Assembly (NCBI RefSeq): GCF_003056055.1
Contig: NZ_PYFP01000003.1
Location: 248,001 to 312,000, forward strand
From: Glaciimonas sp. PCH181
GTDB lineage: Bacteria; Pseudomonadota; Gammaproteobacteria; Burkholderiales; Burkholderiaceae_D
Direction: 5' to 3'
DNA length: 64,000 nucleotides
This document shows positions 20,402-28,625 of this stretch, one piece after another. Every line of letters begins with the position of its first letter. The first letter of the stretch is position 1. The position numbers and the translations under genes are program-made. The notes beneath the pieces are model-generated. The model worked only from the letters and a program-made list of their open reading frames with translations. It ran no database searches and had not been told where the DNA came from.

Positions 20402-21919
20402 ATGACCCCGATCCCATTTTTGCACCACCTCAGCAAGCGCCCGACCGCCACTGCACTTGCAGCGGCAGTCGTCACCGCCTTAGCCACCTTACTTGGTGGC
20501 TGCGCCGTCGGCCCCGATTACGTGCGCCCGCAAATCGATACTCCCAGTGCCTATAAAGAAAATACGGCATGGAAAACGGCGACGCCGCAGAGCATCGACG
20601 CCAACCATAACTGGTGGGAAATTTATGGCGACAGCACGCTGAACGCGCTGATAACCCAAGCCAATCAAGCCAATCAAAATATTCGCCAGGCGGAAGCCCA
20701 GTATCGACAGGCACACGCTACCGCCGATGCTGCACGTGCTGGATTTTGGCCAACGCTGGGCGTGAACACCGGTGTAGGCAGGGCACGCACGAATACCAGT
20801 GGCGTGATTAATACCGGCAATGAATACAGTGCTTCCATCAACGCTAGTTGGGAGCCGGATATCTGGGGCGCGGTACGTCGTTCAGTGGAGTCAGGAGAAG
20901 CCGGTACGCAAGCCAGCGCCGCCGATCTGGCAGCGGCGCGTCTCAGTATCCAAACGACGCTGGCGCAAGATTATTTACAGTTGCGGGTGACCGATCAACT
21001 CAAGGATTTATATGCGCGCACCACCGCAGCCTATGCCCGTTCGCTGCAACTGACGCAAAGCCAATACAACGCCGGTGTAGCGTTGCGTTCTGATGTAGCG
21101 CAAGCCGAAGCGCAACTAAAAACCGCCGAGGCGCAAGCAATTGATCTGGATGCACAACGCGGCCAGTTAGAACATGCGATTGCGATTTTGCAGGGTAAGT
21201 CGCCCGCCGCCTTTTCGCTGACACCGGTCACATCCGCCTCAACCGTGCCGCTGGTGGCGCATTTGCCGCTAGTTCCGCCCGGCTTGCCCTCCGATCTGCT
21301 TGAACGTCGTCCCGATATTGCTGCTGCCGAACGTCGCGCTGCACTGGCAAACGCAAATATCGGCGTCGCCAAAGCCGCCTTCTTCCCCAACTTACTACTC
21401 AGTGCAAATGGCGGCTTCAATGGGAATAGTCTGGCAAATTGGTTTAATGCCCCTAGCCGTGTCTGGTCGCTCGGCTCCGCGTTGGCAGAAACCATTTTCG
21501 ATGGCGGCTTGCGTCGGGCTCACAGTGCGCAAGCGGTGGCCGCCTATGACGTCGCCGTCGCCCAATACAAACAAACGGTATTAAACGGTTTTCAGGATGT
21601 TGAAGACAATCTGACCACCTTGAACGTTCTGGATCGCGAAGGCGTGGTGCAGGATCAGGCTGTCGCGGCATCGGAACTTGCCGAAAGACTGGCGTTGAGC
21701 CAATACCGCGCTGGCACTACTACCTATTTAAGCGTCGTGATTGCCCAGACAACCGCGCTGAGCAATGCGCGTACGGCGGTGCAGATACGTGGCCGTCAAT
21801 TGGTTGCCAGTGTTGGGCTGATCAAAGCCATCGGCGGCGGCTGGGACGCGACGGCATTGACTAAAGATGCACTCGAAAAGACTGCATTGAACAATGCCAC
21901 GCAGACAAAAACACATTAA
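20402..21919 (+). CDS. Outer-membrane efflux lipoprotein, NodT/OprM family
   Basis: The outer-membrane channel of a tripartite pump, 505 residues. The lipoprotein signal MTPIPFLHHLSKRPTATALA ends in LLGGC (lipid-carrying Cys34), followed by the family's AVGPDYVRPQIDTPSAY. Two repeats of the TolC-type domain are present (about 65-260 and 290-490), with SINASWEPDIWGAVRRSVE in the first and SLGSALAETIFDGGLRRA in the second. I chose the ATG at 20402 because it places the lipobox correctly; an ATG 24 codons earlier (20330) is possible. It is the first gene of a pump operon with adaptor and permease 26 and 0 bases apart. Confidence 0.92.
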   Translation: MTPIPFLHHLSKRPTATALAAAVVTALATLLGGCAVGPDYVRPQIDTPSAYKENTAWKTATPQSIDANHNWWEIYGDSTLNALITQANQANQNIRQAEAQYRQAHATADAARAGFWPTLGVNTGVGRARTNTSGVINTGNEYSASINASWEPDIWGAVRRSVESGEAGTQASAADLAAARLSIQTTLAQDYLQLRVTDQLKDLYARTTAAYARSLQLTQSQYNAGVALRSDVAQAEAQLKTAEAQAIDLDAQRGQLEHAIAILQGKSPAAFSLTPVTSASTVPLVAHLPLVPPGLPSDLLERRPDIAAAERRAALANANIGVAKAAFFPNLLLSANGGFNGNSLANWFNAPSRVWSLGSALAETIFDGGLRRAHSAQAVAAYDVAVAQYKQTVLNGFQDVEDNLTTLNVLDREGVVQDQAVAASELAERLALSQYRAGTTTYLSVVIAQTTALSNARTAVQIRGRQLVASVGLIKAIGGGWDATALTKDALEKTALNNATQTKTH

Positions 21920-21945
21920 ATCCAATTCATTTTCGCGAGTAAAAC

Positions 21946-23115
21946 ATGTCCACACCATTTTTCCGCCGACGCTCGACGCATATCATCGGCGCTGTACTGT
22001 TGCTAGTCATTGCTGCCGGTATCTGGAGCGAGCGACACAAAGCCAACACCGCTGCGCCAGTAGAAGAAAATCCGCCGGTAGAAGCAACGACTGCACTAGT
22101 TAAGCAGCAAGATGTGCCGATCTATCTGACAGGCGTCGGCACGGTCACCGCCAATGCCAGTGTCATCGTCAGAACGCGGATTGACGGGCAACTCGACAAA
22201 GTCGGATTTACTGAAGGCCAAGATGTCAAAGCAGGTCAGCTGCTGGCCCAGATTGATCCACGTGCCGTGCAAGCGCAACTTGAACAAGCGCAAGCACAAA
22301 AAACCAAAGATCAGGCACAGTTAAGCAACGCCAAACTGGATTTGCAACGCTATACAGTGTTGCGCCAGCAAGACGCCGCGACGCAGCAAACGCTGGATAC
22401 GCAAAAAGCGTTGGTGAGCCAACTTGACGCCGCATTGAAAACAGACGATGCGCAAATCAGCTTCGCCAAAGTTCAGCTCAGTTACACCACTATCAACGCG
22501 CCGATTAGCGGTCGCGTCGGTGCGCGTCTGGTCGATGCTGGCAATATTGTGCACGCCGCCGATGCCAATGGGCTGGTGGTGATTAATCAGATCGATCCGA
22601 TCACGACTATATTCACTTTGCCTGAGGATAACTTCCAGCAAATCAATAAAACGCTACAAGGAAATCACCAGCAATTAAAAGTGTCAGCCTTTGATCGCAA
22701 CAGCAATGAAGCGCTAGCCAACGGTCACCTCACGTTGCTTAATAATCAGATCGATACCACTTCTGGCACCGTCCAATTAAAAGCAACTTTTGATAATCCG
22801 ACGCATGTCTTGTGGCCCGGTCAATATATCAATGTGCGTCTATATCTGGCTGATTTATCGCAAGCATTAACTATCCCGGCCGCAGCTGTGCAACGTGGTC
22901 AGACCGGTACTTACGTCTATGCCGTCGACGCCAATGAGGTAGCGCAACCGCAGCCCGTTCATGTGTTACAAAGTCAGGACGGCATCGCTGTTATCGACAA
23001 AGGTCTGAAAACGGGTCAAAAGGTCGTCATCGACGGCCAATATAAACTCAAGCCGGGCGTGAAAATTATTGAAAATACGCCTGCCAGCGCACCGCCAAAA
23101 GGAGCGGCCAATTGA
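21946..23115 (+). CDS. RND efflux periplasmic adaptor subunit (MdtA-like)
   Basis: A membrane-fusion protein of 389 residues. An N-terminal signal anchor (about 14-28, IIGAVLLLVIAAGIW) lacks a lipobox. Then come the beta-barrel/lipoyl parts (TALVKQQDVPIYLTGVGTV, GQLDKVGFTEGQDVKAGQLL), a coiled-coil hairpin (about 100-165, rich in Gln/Ala/Leu), the second lipoyl half (INAPISGRVGARLVDAGNIV) and the membrane-proximal domain ending AASAPPKGAAN-like. It joins the permease to the outer-membrane channel. Its stop overlaps the permease start, so the two are probably translationally coupled. Confidence 0.93.
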   Translation: MSTPFFRRRSTHIIGAVLLLVIAAGIWSERHKANTAAPVEENPPVEATTALVKQQDVPIYLTGVGTVTANASVIVRTRIDGQLDKVGFTEGQDVKAGQLLAQIDPRAVQAQLEQAQAQKTKDQAQLSNAKLDLQRYTVLRQQDAATQQTLDTQKALVSQLDAALKTDDAQISFAKVQLSYTTINAPISGRVGARLVDAGNIVHAADANGLVVINQIDPITTIFTLPEDNFQQINKTLQGNHQQLKVSAFDRNSNEALANGHLTLLNNQIDTTSGTVQLKATFDNPTHVLWPGQYINVRLYLADLSQALTIPAAAVQRGQTGTYVYAVDANEVAQPQPVHVLQSQDGIAVIDKGLKTGQKVVIDGQYKLKPGVKIIENTPASAPPKGAAN

Positions 23116-26100
23116 GTATCTCGGCTGCCTTTATCAAGCGACCCATCGGGACCACGCTTCTCGCAATTGCTATTATGCTAGTCGGCATCGCGGTCTGGCC
23201 TTTGCTGCCAGTCGCACCGTTGCCGCAGGTCGATTTTCCAACCATCCAGGTATCGGCGAATCTGCCTGGTGCTAATCCAGAAACGATGGCATCGAATGTT
23301 GCCCAACCGCTAGAACGACAATTTTCGTTAATCGCAGGTCTGTCGCAAATGACCTCGACCAGCGCGCTTGGCTCATCTCAAATTACGCTGCAATTCGATT
23401 TGAACCGGAATATCGATGCCGCTGCGCTGGATGTACAGGCCGCGATTAACGCATCCAGCGGCCAACTTCCGGCTAACTTGCCAAACCCGCCTACGTTCCG
23501 AAAAATCAATCCTGCTGACTCACCGATTTTGGTGATGGCGGTGCAATCGTCGACGTTGCCATTGATTGAAGTCAACGACTACGCCGATAATATTTTGGCG
23601 CAACAGATTTCACAGATTACCGGCGTCGGACTGGTAAATATCGGCGGTGCGCAAAAGCCTGCGATACGGATTCAGGTTGATCCCACCAAACTTTCCGCGT
23701 TGGGAATGAATCTTGAAGATATCCGCGGCGTCATCGCCAGCACCACGGTCAATCAGCCGAAAGGGACGATCGATGGCGACCGGCAAAGTTTTACCGTCTA
23801 CACCAATGACCAGTTGCTAAAAGCCAAACCGTGGAATGACATGGTGTTGGCGTACAAAAATGGTGCCCCGGTGCGGGTCCGCGATATCGGTATAGCCATA
23901 GATGCCCCAGAAAACGTCAAAGTGGCCGGATGGGCCTATGCCGGTAAAGCAGCGCCTGCTGACAGTACCGTGATCAATGGCCGCTCAATCGTGCTGGCGA
24001 TTACGAAACAACCGGGCGCTAACGTGATTGAAACGGTAGACCGGATTAAGGCCGCCCTGCCGCGCCTTCAGGCTGCGATTCCGCCATCGGTGCGCGTCAA
24101 TACACTGATCGACCGTACCCAGACTATCCGCGCTTCCGTACTGGATGTAGAACTCACACTGATGCTGACAATTGCCTTGGTCGTGATGGTTATTTTTATG
24201 TTCCTGCGCAACGTTCCAGCGACATTAATCCCCAGCGTTACCGTGCCATTGGCCCTGATGGGAACCGCCGCGATCATGTATCTGGTCGGTTTTAGTCTGG
24301 ATAATTTGTCGTTGATGGCACTCACGATCGCAGTCGGTTTTGTGGTCGATGATGCGATTGTGATGTTGGAAAATATTTATCGCTATGTCGAAGAAGGCAT
24401 GACGCCGATGGAAGCCGCCTACAAGGGCGCAGGCGAAATCGGTTTCACGATTATTTCGATTTCTGTTTCGCTAGTCGCTGTGTTCATCCCATTGCTGTTG
24501 ATGGGCGGCATCGTCGGACGTCTTTTCCGTGAATTTGCGATCACCGTCACGCTCACCATCGCCGTATCGGTGATCATTTCATTAACCCTGACGCCGATGT
24601 TGTGTTCGCGCTTTCTGCGCAACCATCACGACGAAAAACATGGCCGTCTGGCGCTGTGGTTTGAACATGCATTCGATGCAATGCTGAACGGCTATAAACG
24701 TGGATTGATGGTCGTGTTACGCCATCAATTCATTACTTTGTGCGTATTTTTCTGCACATTGGCGGCAACCGTCGTGCTGTTTATTATCATTCCCAAAGGC
24801 TTTTTCCCGCAGCAAGACACTGGCTTCGTTTTCGGTTTTGCCGAATCGGCGCAGGACGCTTCCTTTTCTTCGATGAATGACAGAATGTTGAAACTAGCCG
24901 ATGTGATTCGACAAGATCCGGATGTCACCGGATTCGGGATGAGCGGCGGTCAGGCGACGTTTAACACCGGTAACTTCTTTATCAGCCTGAAGCCAAAAGA
25001 CGAGGGACGTACAGCAACCGCGGATGAAGTGATTACCCGTTTGCGTACTCAAGTCGCCAAAATTCAGGGCGTCAATCTGTTCTTGCAAGCCGGACAAGAT
25101 ATCAACGTCGGCGGCCGTCTGGCGCGGACGCAATATCAATACACGATTACCGACTCTTCATTGAGTGAGCTGGACGTCTGGGCACCGAAATTACTAGCGC
25201 GCTTCAAACAATTGCCAGCATTAACTGACCTCGCCTCCGATCAACAAAATGCGGCGGCAACTGCCACACTGACTATCGACCGGGCGCGTGCATCCAGTTT
25301 TGGTATTTCGCCAGCACTAATCGACTCCACCATTTATGACGCGATTGGTCAGCGTCAGGTCGCGCAATACTTCACGCAAGTAAACAGCTATCACGTCGTG
25401 TTGGAAGTAACGCCAAAGCTGCAAACCGATCCGGCATTGTTTGACAAGTTGTATGTGACATCGCCACTGACGGGGCAACAAATCCCTGTTTCCACGTTTA
25501 TCAAAGTGGATACGACCAAAACAGGTTATTTGTCGATCAGTCATCAAAGTCAGTTCCCAGCTGTAACGATCTCATTCAACCTGGCCCCCGGCGTGGCGCT
25601 TGGGGATGCGGTCACCGCGATCCAAAAAGCACAGGATGAAATGGGCGTACCGCATACCTTAACCGGTGCTTTCCAGGGCGCGGCAAAGGCGTTCGGCGAT
25701 TCGTTATCGTCACAGCCATATCTGATCGCAGCGGCGTTGGTAGCCGTATATATCGTGCTAGGTTTGCTGTACGAGAGTTACATCCATCCATTGACTATTC
25801 TGTCTACGTTGCCGTCGGCGGGGGTCGGGGCCTTGCTGATCCTGATGCTGGGCGGCTATGATCTCAGCGTGATTGCCTTGATCGGGATCATATTATTGAT
25901 CGGGATTGTGAAGAAAAATGGCATCATGATGGTCGATTTCGCGCTCACTGCCGAGCGTGAAAAGGGCATGAAACCAGAGGAAGCAATTTTTCAGGCATGC
26001 TTGTTACGGTTCCGCCCCATCATGATGACGACTATGTGCGCATTGCTCAGCGGGTTGCCATTGATGTTGGGCCACGGTGCGGGATCAGAATTGCGCCGAC

Positions 26101-26273
26101 CGCTAGGTTATGCGATGGTAGGCGGATTGATTCTGTCGCAAATACTGACACTATTCACCACCCCGGTCGTTTATTTGTATCTGGATCGCGCCCATTTCTG
26201 GTACGAAGGTCGCAAAAAAACGCGCAAAGAACGCAAGGAAACTGCGAAGGAAACAGTCCCCGTGCTAGAGTGA
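23112..26273 (+). CDS. RND efflux permease, HAE1 family (MdtB/MdtC-like)
   Basis: The inner-membrane pump, 1053 residues, normal for the family. It has 12 transmembrane helices and two large periplasmic loops. The TM4 proton-relay aspartates are visible in TIAVGFVVDDAIVMLENIYR, the signature GxxxDxxxxP loop near LPSVTVPLALMG, and the second-half motifs LIGIILLIGIVKKNGIMMVD and LLRFRPIMMTT. The start is TTG at 23112 with GGAG upstream, overlapping the adaptor stop (TTGA). The sequence resembles drug-type HAE1 pumps; I see no grounds to call it a metal-type (CusA) pump, although the linked regulators are of the copper/silver type. Confidence 0.94.
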   Translation: MSISAAFIKRPIGTTLLAIAIMLVGIAVWPLLPVAPLPQVDFPTIQVSANLPGANPETMASNVAQPLERQFSLIAGLSQMTSTSALGSSQITLQFDLNRNIDAAALDVQAAINASSGQLPANLPNPPTFRKINPADSPILVMAVQSSTLPLIEVNDYADNILAQQISQITGVGLVNIGGAQKPAIRIQVDPTKLSALGMNLEDIRGVIASTTVNQPKGTIDGDRQSFTVYTNDQLLKAKPWNDMVLAYKNGAPVRVRDIGIAIDAPENVKVAGWAYAGKAAPADSTVINGRSIVLAITKQPGANVIETVDRIKAALPRLQAAIPPSVRVNTLIDRTQTIRASVLDVELTLMLTIALVVMVIFMFLRNVPATLIPSVTVPLALMGTAAIMYLVGFSLDNLSLMALTIAVGFVVDDAIVMLENIYRYVEEGMTPMEAAYKGAGEIGFTIISISVSLVAVFIPLLLMGGIVGRLFREFAITVTLTIAVSVIISLTLTPMLCSRFLRNHHDEKHGRLALWFEHAFDAMLNGYKRGLMVVLRHQFITLCVFFCTLAATVVLFIIIPKGFFPQQDTGFVFGFAESAQDASFSSMNDRMLKLADVIRQDPDVTGFGMSGGQATFNTGNFFISLKPKDEGRTATADEVITRLRTQVAKIQGVNLFLQAGQDINVGGRLARTQYQYTITDSSLSELDVWAPKLLARFKQLPALTDLASDQQNAAATATLTIDRARASSFGISPALIDSTIYDAIGQRQVAQYFTQVNSYHVVLEVTPKLQTDPALFDKLYVTSPLTGQQIPVSTFIKVDTTKTGYLSISHQSQFPAVTISFNLAPGVALGDAVTAIQKAQDEMGVPHTLTGAFQGAAKAFGDSLSSQPYLIAAALVAVYIVLGLLYESYIHPLTILSTLPSAGVGALLILMLGGYDLSVIALIGIILLIGIVKKNGIMMVDFALTAEREKGMKPEEAIFQACLLRFRPIMMTTMCALLSGLPLMLGHGAGSELRRPLGYAMVGGLILSQILTLFTTPVVYLYLDRAHFWYEGRKKTRKERKETAKETVPVLE

Positions 26274-26368
26274 AAATGATGCAATCGTTGGCGATAAGAC
26301 TTCGGTTGCGTCGATACAAAGATGCGCCGATGTCTGGCCGATAAGATATAGCGGAGAATGCCCCAAGA

Positions 26369-27073
26369 ATGAAAATCCTGATAGTCGAAGATGAATTGAA
26401 GACCGCCGAGTACCTTTATAAAGGCTTGACTGAGCAAGGCTGCACAGTTGACCTGGCACATAACGGTATCGACGGTCAGCACTTGGGATTGCAGCATGAT
26501 TACGATGTGATCGTGCTCGATGTCATGCTGCCCGGGATTGACGGATTTTCTGTATTACGCGCATTGCGCGCCATTAAACACACACCGGTCATCATGCTGA
26601 CCGCCCGCGATAGCATCGAAGATCGCATCAAGGGTTTGCATGATGGCGCGGACGATTATCTGATCAAGCCATTTTCGTTTCTCGAACTTCTGGCACGCTT
26701 GCAAGCATTGGCGCGCCGCGGCAGAACGCAAGAACCCAGTCAACTCCGGATCGGCAATCTGCAAATCGATCTGCTCAGCCGCAAGGCTTATCGCACGAAT
26801 AGCGAGGATGGCAGCAATACCCGCATCGATCTGACAGCCAAAGAATTTTCTTTATTGGTGGTGTTAGCGCGGCGGCAAGGTGAAATTCTGTCAAAGACAG
26901 CGATTGCCGAGTTGGTCTGGGATATGAATTTCGACAGTAATACGAATGTCGTCGAAGTTGCCATTAAACGGTTGCGGACCAAGATGGATATTCCATTCAC
27001 GCCGAAATTACTGCATACCATACGCGGTATGGGTTACGTGTTGGAACTGCGCAAGGATGAGAAAACCGAATGA
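26369..27073 (+). CDS. OmpR-family response regulator, CusR/IrlR-like
   Basis: A 234-residue two-component regulator. The receiver domain (1-115) has the acidic pair in IVEDE, the phospho-acceptor Asp51 region in IVLDVMLPGIDGF, Thr in IMLTARD and Lys in DYLIKPFSF. The winged-helix DNA-binding domain (about 130-225) has LTAKEFSLLVVLARRQGEILSK and VVEVAIKRLRTKMD, then the final IRGMGYVLE. The pattern of the receiver and the ELKTAEYLYKGL start is that of heavy-metal regulators CusR/CopR/IrlR. It is 95 bases behind the permease, and its end overlaps the kinase start by 4 bases. The TGACAA-N2-TTGTCA site at 20264 is its likely target. Confidence 0.92.
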   Translation: MKILIVEDELKTAEYLYKGLTEQGCTVDLAHNGIDGQHLGLQHDYDVIVLDVMLPGIDGFSVLRALRAIKHTPVIMLTARDSIEDRIKGLHDGADDYLIKPFSFLELLARLQALARRGRTQEPSQLRIGNLQIDLLSRKAYRTNSEDGSNTRIDLTAKEFSLLVVLARRQGEILSKTAIAELVWDMNFDSNTNVVEVAIKRLRTKMDIPFTPKLLHTIRGMGYVLELRKDEKTE

Positions 27074-28446
27074 AGCGTTCCATCACAGTGCGTTTGGTGA
27101 CGATGTTTGCAGCGGCCGCTTTATTGATTTTTTCGATGATCGGTATGTCGCTGTATAGCGTTGTCCAAAGAGAACTGGAACGACATCAACAGGAAGAATT
27201 GCATACCCTGTTTCAGGATATTCAATACATGATTCAGCATAACGGCAGCGCCGAGCGCTGGCCACGAGTGCGAGCAAAACTGGATGCCTTGACGCCAACC
27301 GATGGCAGTAAACACTTCTGGATACTCAGCGATGATTCACGCTTTCAGTTTGGGCAGGGGCTTGCCGAAATTGATAATCTGGAGCGCGATCCCGATGGCT
27401 CGGGAACTATTCTGTTACGCAAACGCGAATATCCATTGCGAACGATGACGAAAACTATCGCGGCCCTGGATGAAAGGCCGCCGGTACGATTGATCGTCGG
27501 TATCGATTTGGAGCCGTATTTTCATACGCTGCACGCGTTTGTAATTGCGTTGCTTAGTTTATCGTTGGTCGGCATTGCCTTGGTCATGCTGCTGGGTTAT
27601 TGGATTGCGCGGGTTGGTTTACGGCCATTGAAACAGCTTTCTATTGAGGCACAGGGATTTAGTCCGAAAGCGCTTTCGCAACGTTTGCAAGTTGCGCGCC
27701 TGCCGGATGAGTTGTCTGATTTGGCGACGACTTTCAACGGGGCGTTGGATCGGATAGAAAACGCGTACAAACAACTCGAAGGATTTAATGCGGACGTGGC
27801 GCACGAACTGCGCACGCCGTTGGCAAATATCATCGGGACGACGCAGGTTGCGTTATCGCGAGAACGCAATGCGGGGGAGTTTCAGGAGGTTCTGCAATCG
27901 AATCTTGAGGATCTGGAGCGGGTGCGCTCGATCATTAACGACATGTTGTTTCTGGCGCGCGCGGATCAGGGCGAACCGGCCACTGGATTGATTGTGGCGT
28001 CAATTGCGTTACAGGTCAGTAAGACTGTGGAATTTTTTGAGTTCATTCTTGATGATGGCGGTATGACTGTCAGCATTGGGGGGGATGTTGGCGTTGAAGC
28101 GCCTATCGAAACTGCGTTGTTTCGCCGGGCTATCAGTAATCTTTTGCAGAATGCGATTCAACATTCGGGTGTTGGTGCGGAGATTATTGTGACTATTACG
28201 CGGCAGGAAAATGCGATTCAGATTGCGGTGTCTAATCCCGGCGAGCCGATTCCTGAAGCGCATTTAAATCGATTATTTGACCGGTTTTATCGGGTTGATG
28301 CTGCGCGCCACGATCAGGGGTTGCAGCATGGGTATGGGTTGGGATTGGCTATTGTGAGAGCAGTCGCCAATATGCATGGCGGGGGAGTGTTTGCTTCTTG
28401 TGAGGATGGAATGACTACTATTGGATTTAGTGTGAAGGTGGCGTGA
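27070..28446 (+). CDS. Heavy-metal-type sensor histidine kinase, CusS/IrlS-like
   Basis: A membrane histidine kinase of 458 residues, start overlapping the regulator stop (ATGA). It has a first transmembrane helix (about 10-30), a periplasmic sensor region of about 130 residues, a second helix (about 160-182) and a HAMP linker (YWIARVGLRPLKQLSIEAQ). The phosphorylated His is in FNADVAHELRTPLANIIG, the N-box in RRAISNLLQNAIQHSG, and the G-boxes in FDRFYRVDAARHDQG and GYGLGLAIVRAV. The sensor domain is of the heavy-metal kinase kind, but no obvious His/Met metal cluster is visible, so the actual signal is open. An AGTTC microsatellite begins at the stop codon. Confidence 0.92.
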   Translation: MKRSITVRLVTMFAAAALLIFSMIGMSLYSVVQRELERHQQEELHTLFQDIQYMIQHNGSAERWPRVRAKLDALTPTDGSKHFWILSDDSRFQFGQGLAEIDNLERDPDGSGTILLRKREYPLRTMTKTIAALDERPPVRLIVGIDLEPYFHTLHAFVIALLSLSLVGIALVMLLGYWIARVGLRPLKQLSIEAQGFSPKALSQRLQVARLPDELSDLATTFNGALDRIENAYKQLEGFNADVAHELRTPLANIIGTTQVALSRERNAGEFQEVLQSNLEDLERVRSIINDMLFLARADQGEPATGLIVASIALQVSKTVEFFEFILDDGGMTVSIGGDVGVEAPIETALFRRAISNLLQNAIQHSGVGAEIIVTITRQENAIQIAVSNPGEPIPEAHLNRLFDRFYRVDAARHDQGLQHGYGLGLAIVRAVANMHGGGVFASCEDGMTTIGFSVKVA

Positions 28447-28470
28447 GTTCAGTTCAGTTCAGTTCAGTTC
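28446..28470. repeat. AGTTC x5 microsatellite at the kinase stop codon
   Basis: Five perfect AGTTC units run from the last base of the kinase TGA, and a sixth degraded unit (GGTTG) follows. Repeat-number change here would not alter the kinase protein. It also forms the 3' end of the truncated isochorismatase-like frame on the other strand. Confidence 0.9.
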
Positions 28471-28610
28471 GGTTGTAATTGACACGGGTTGTGCCCCGTT
28501 GAAGCAAGCCGGGGGGGGGCGGCATCCTCCAATAGTCCTAAAATCGGTGTCTGAAAATCCATTACCAACAAAGCACTACGCGTAGGATCTAAAGTAAAAG
28601 TAGCGGACAT
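28464..28610 (-). pseudogene. Truncated isochorismatase/cysteine hydrolase family gene (5' fragment)
   Basis: Minus-strand ATG at 28610 with GGAGAGG 7-8 bases upstream. It opens a frame starting MSATFTLDPTRSALLVMDFQ, then TPILGLLEDAA. The phrase ALLVMDFQ with its Asp is the beginning of isochorismatase-like cysteine hydrolases, which normally run to about 180-200 residues. After about 30 codons the frame enters a run of nine C (plus-strand G9, 28511-28519), loses all resemblance and stops at 28464 inside the AGTTC repeat. The Lys and Cys catalytic residues are missing. It lies 16 bases behind the permease gene, so it was probably the last gene of that operon before a deletion or rearrangement removed it. 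Confidence 0.7.
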
Positions 28611-28625
28611 ATTTGCCTCTCCAAA

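Noticed and set aside
23112..26273. Copper/silver-type (CusA) permease
   Set aside because: Although regulators are metal-type, the permease sequence pattern is of the HAE1 multidrug kind.
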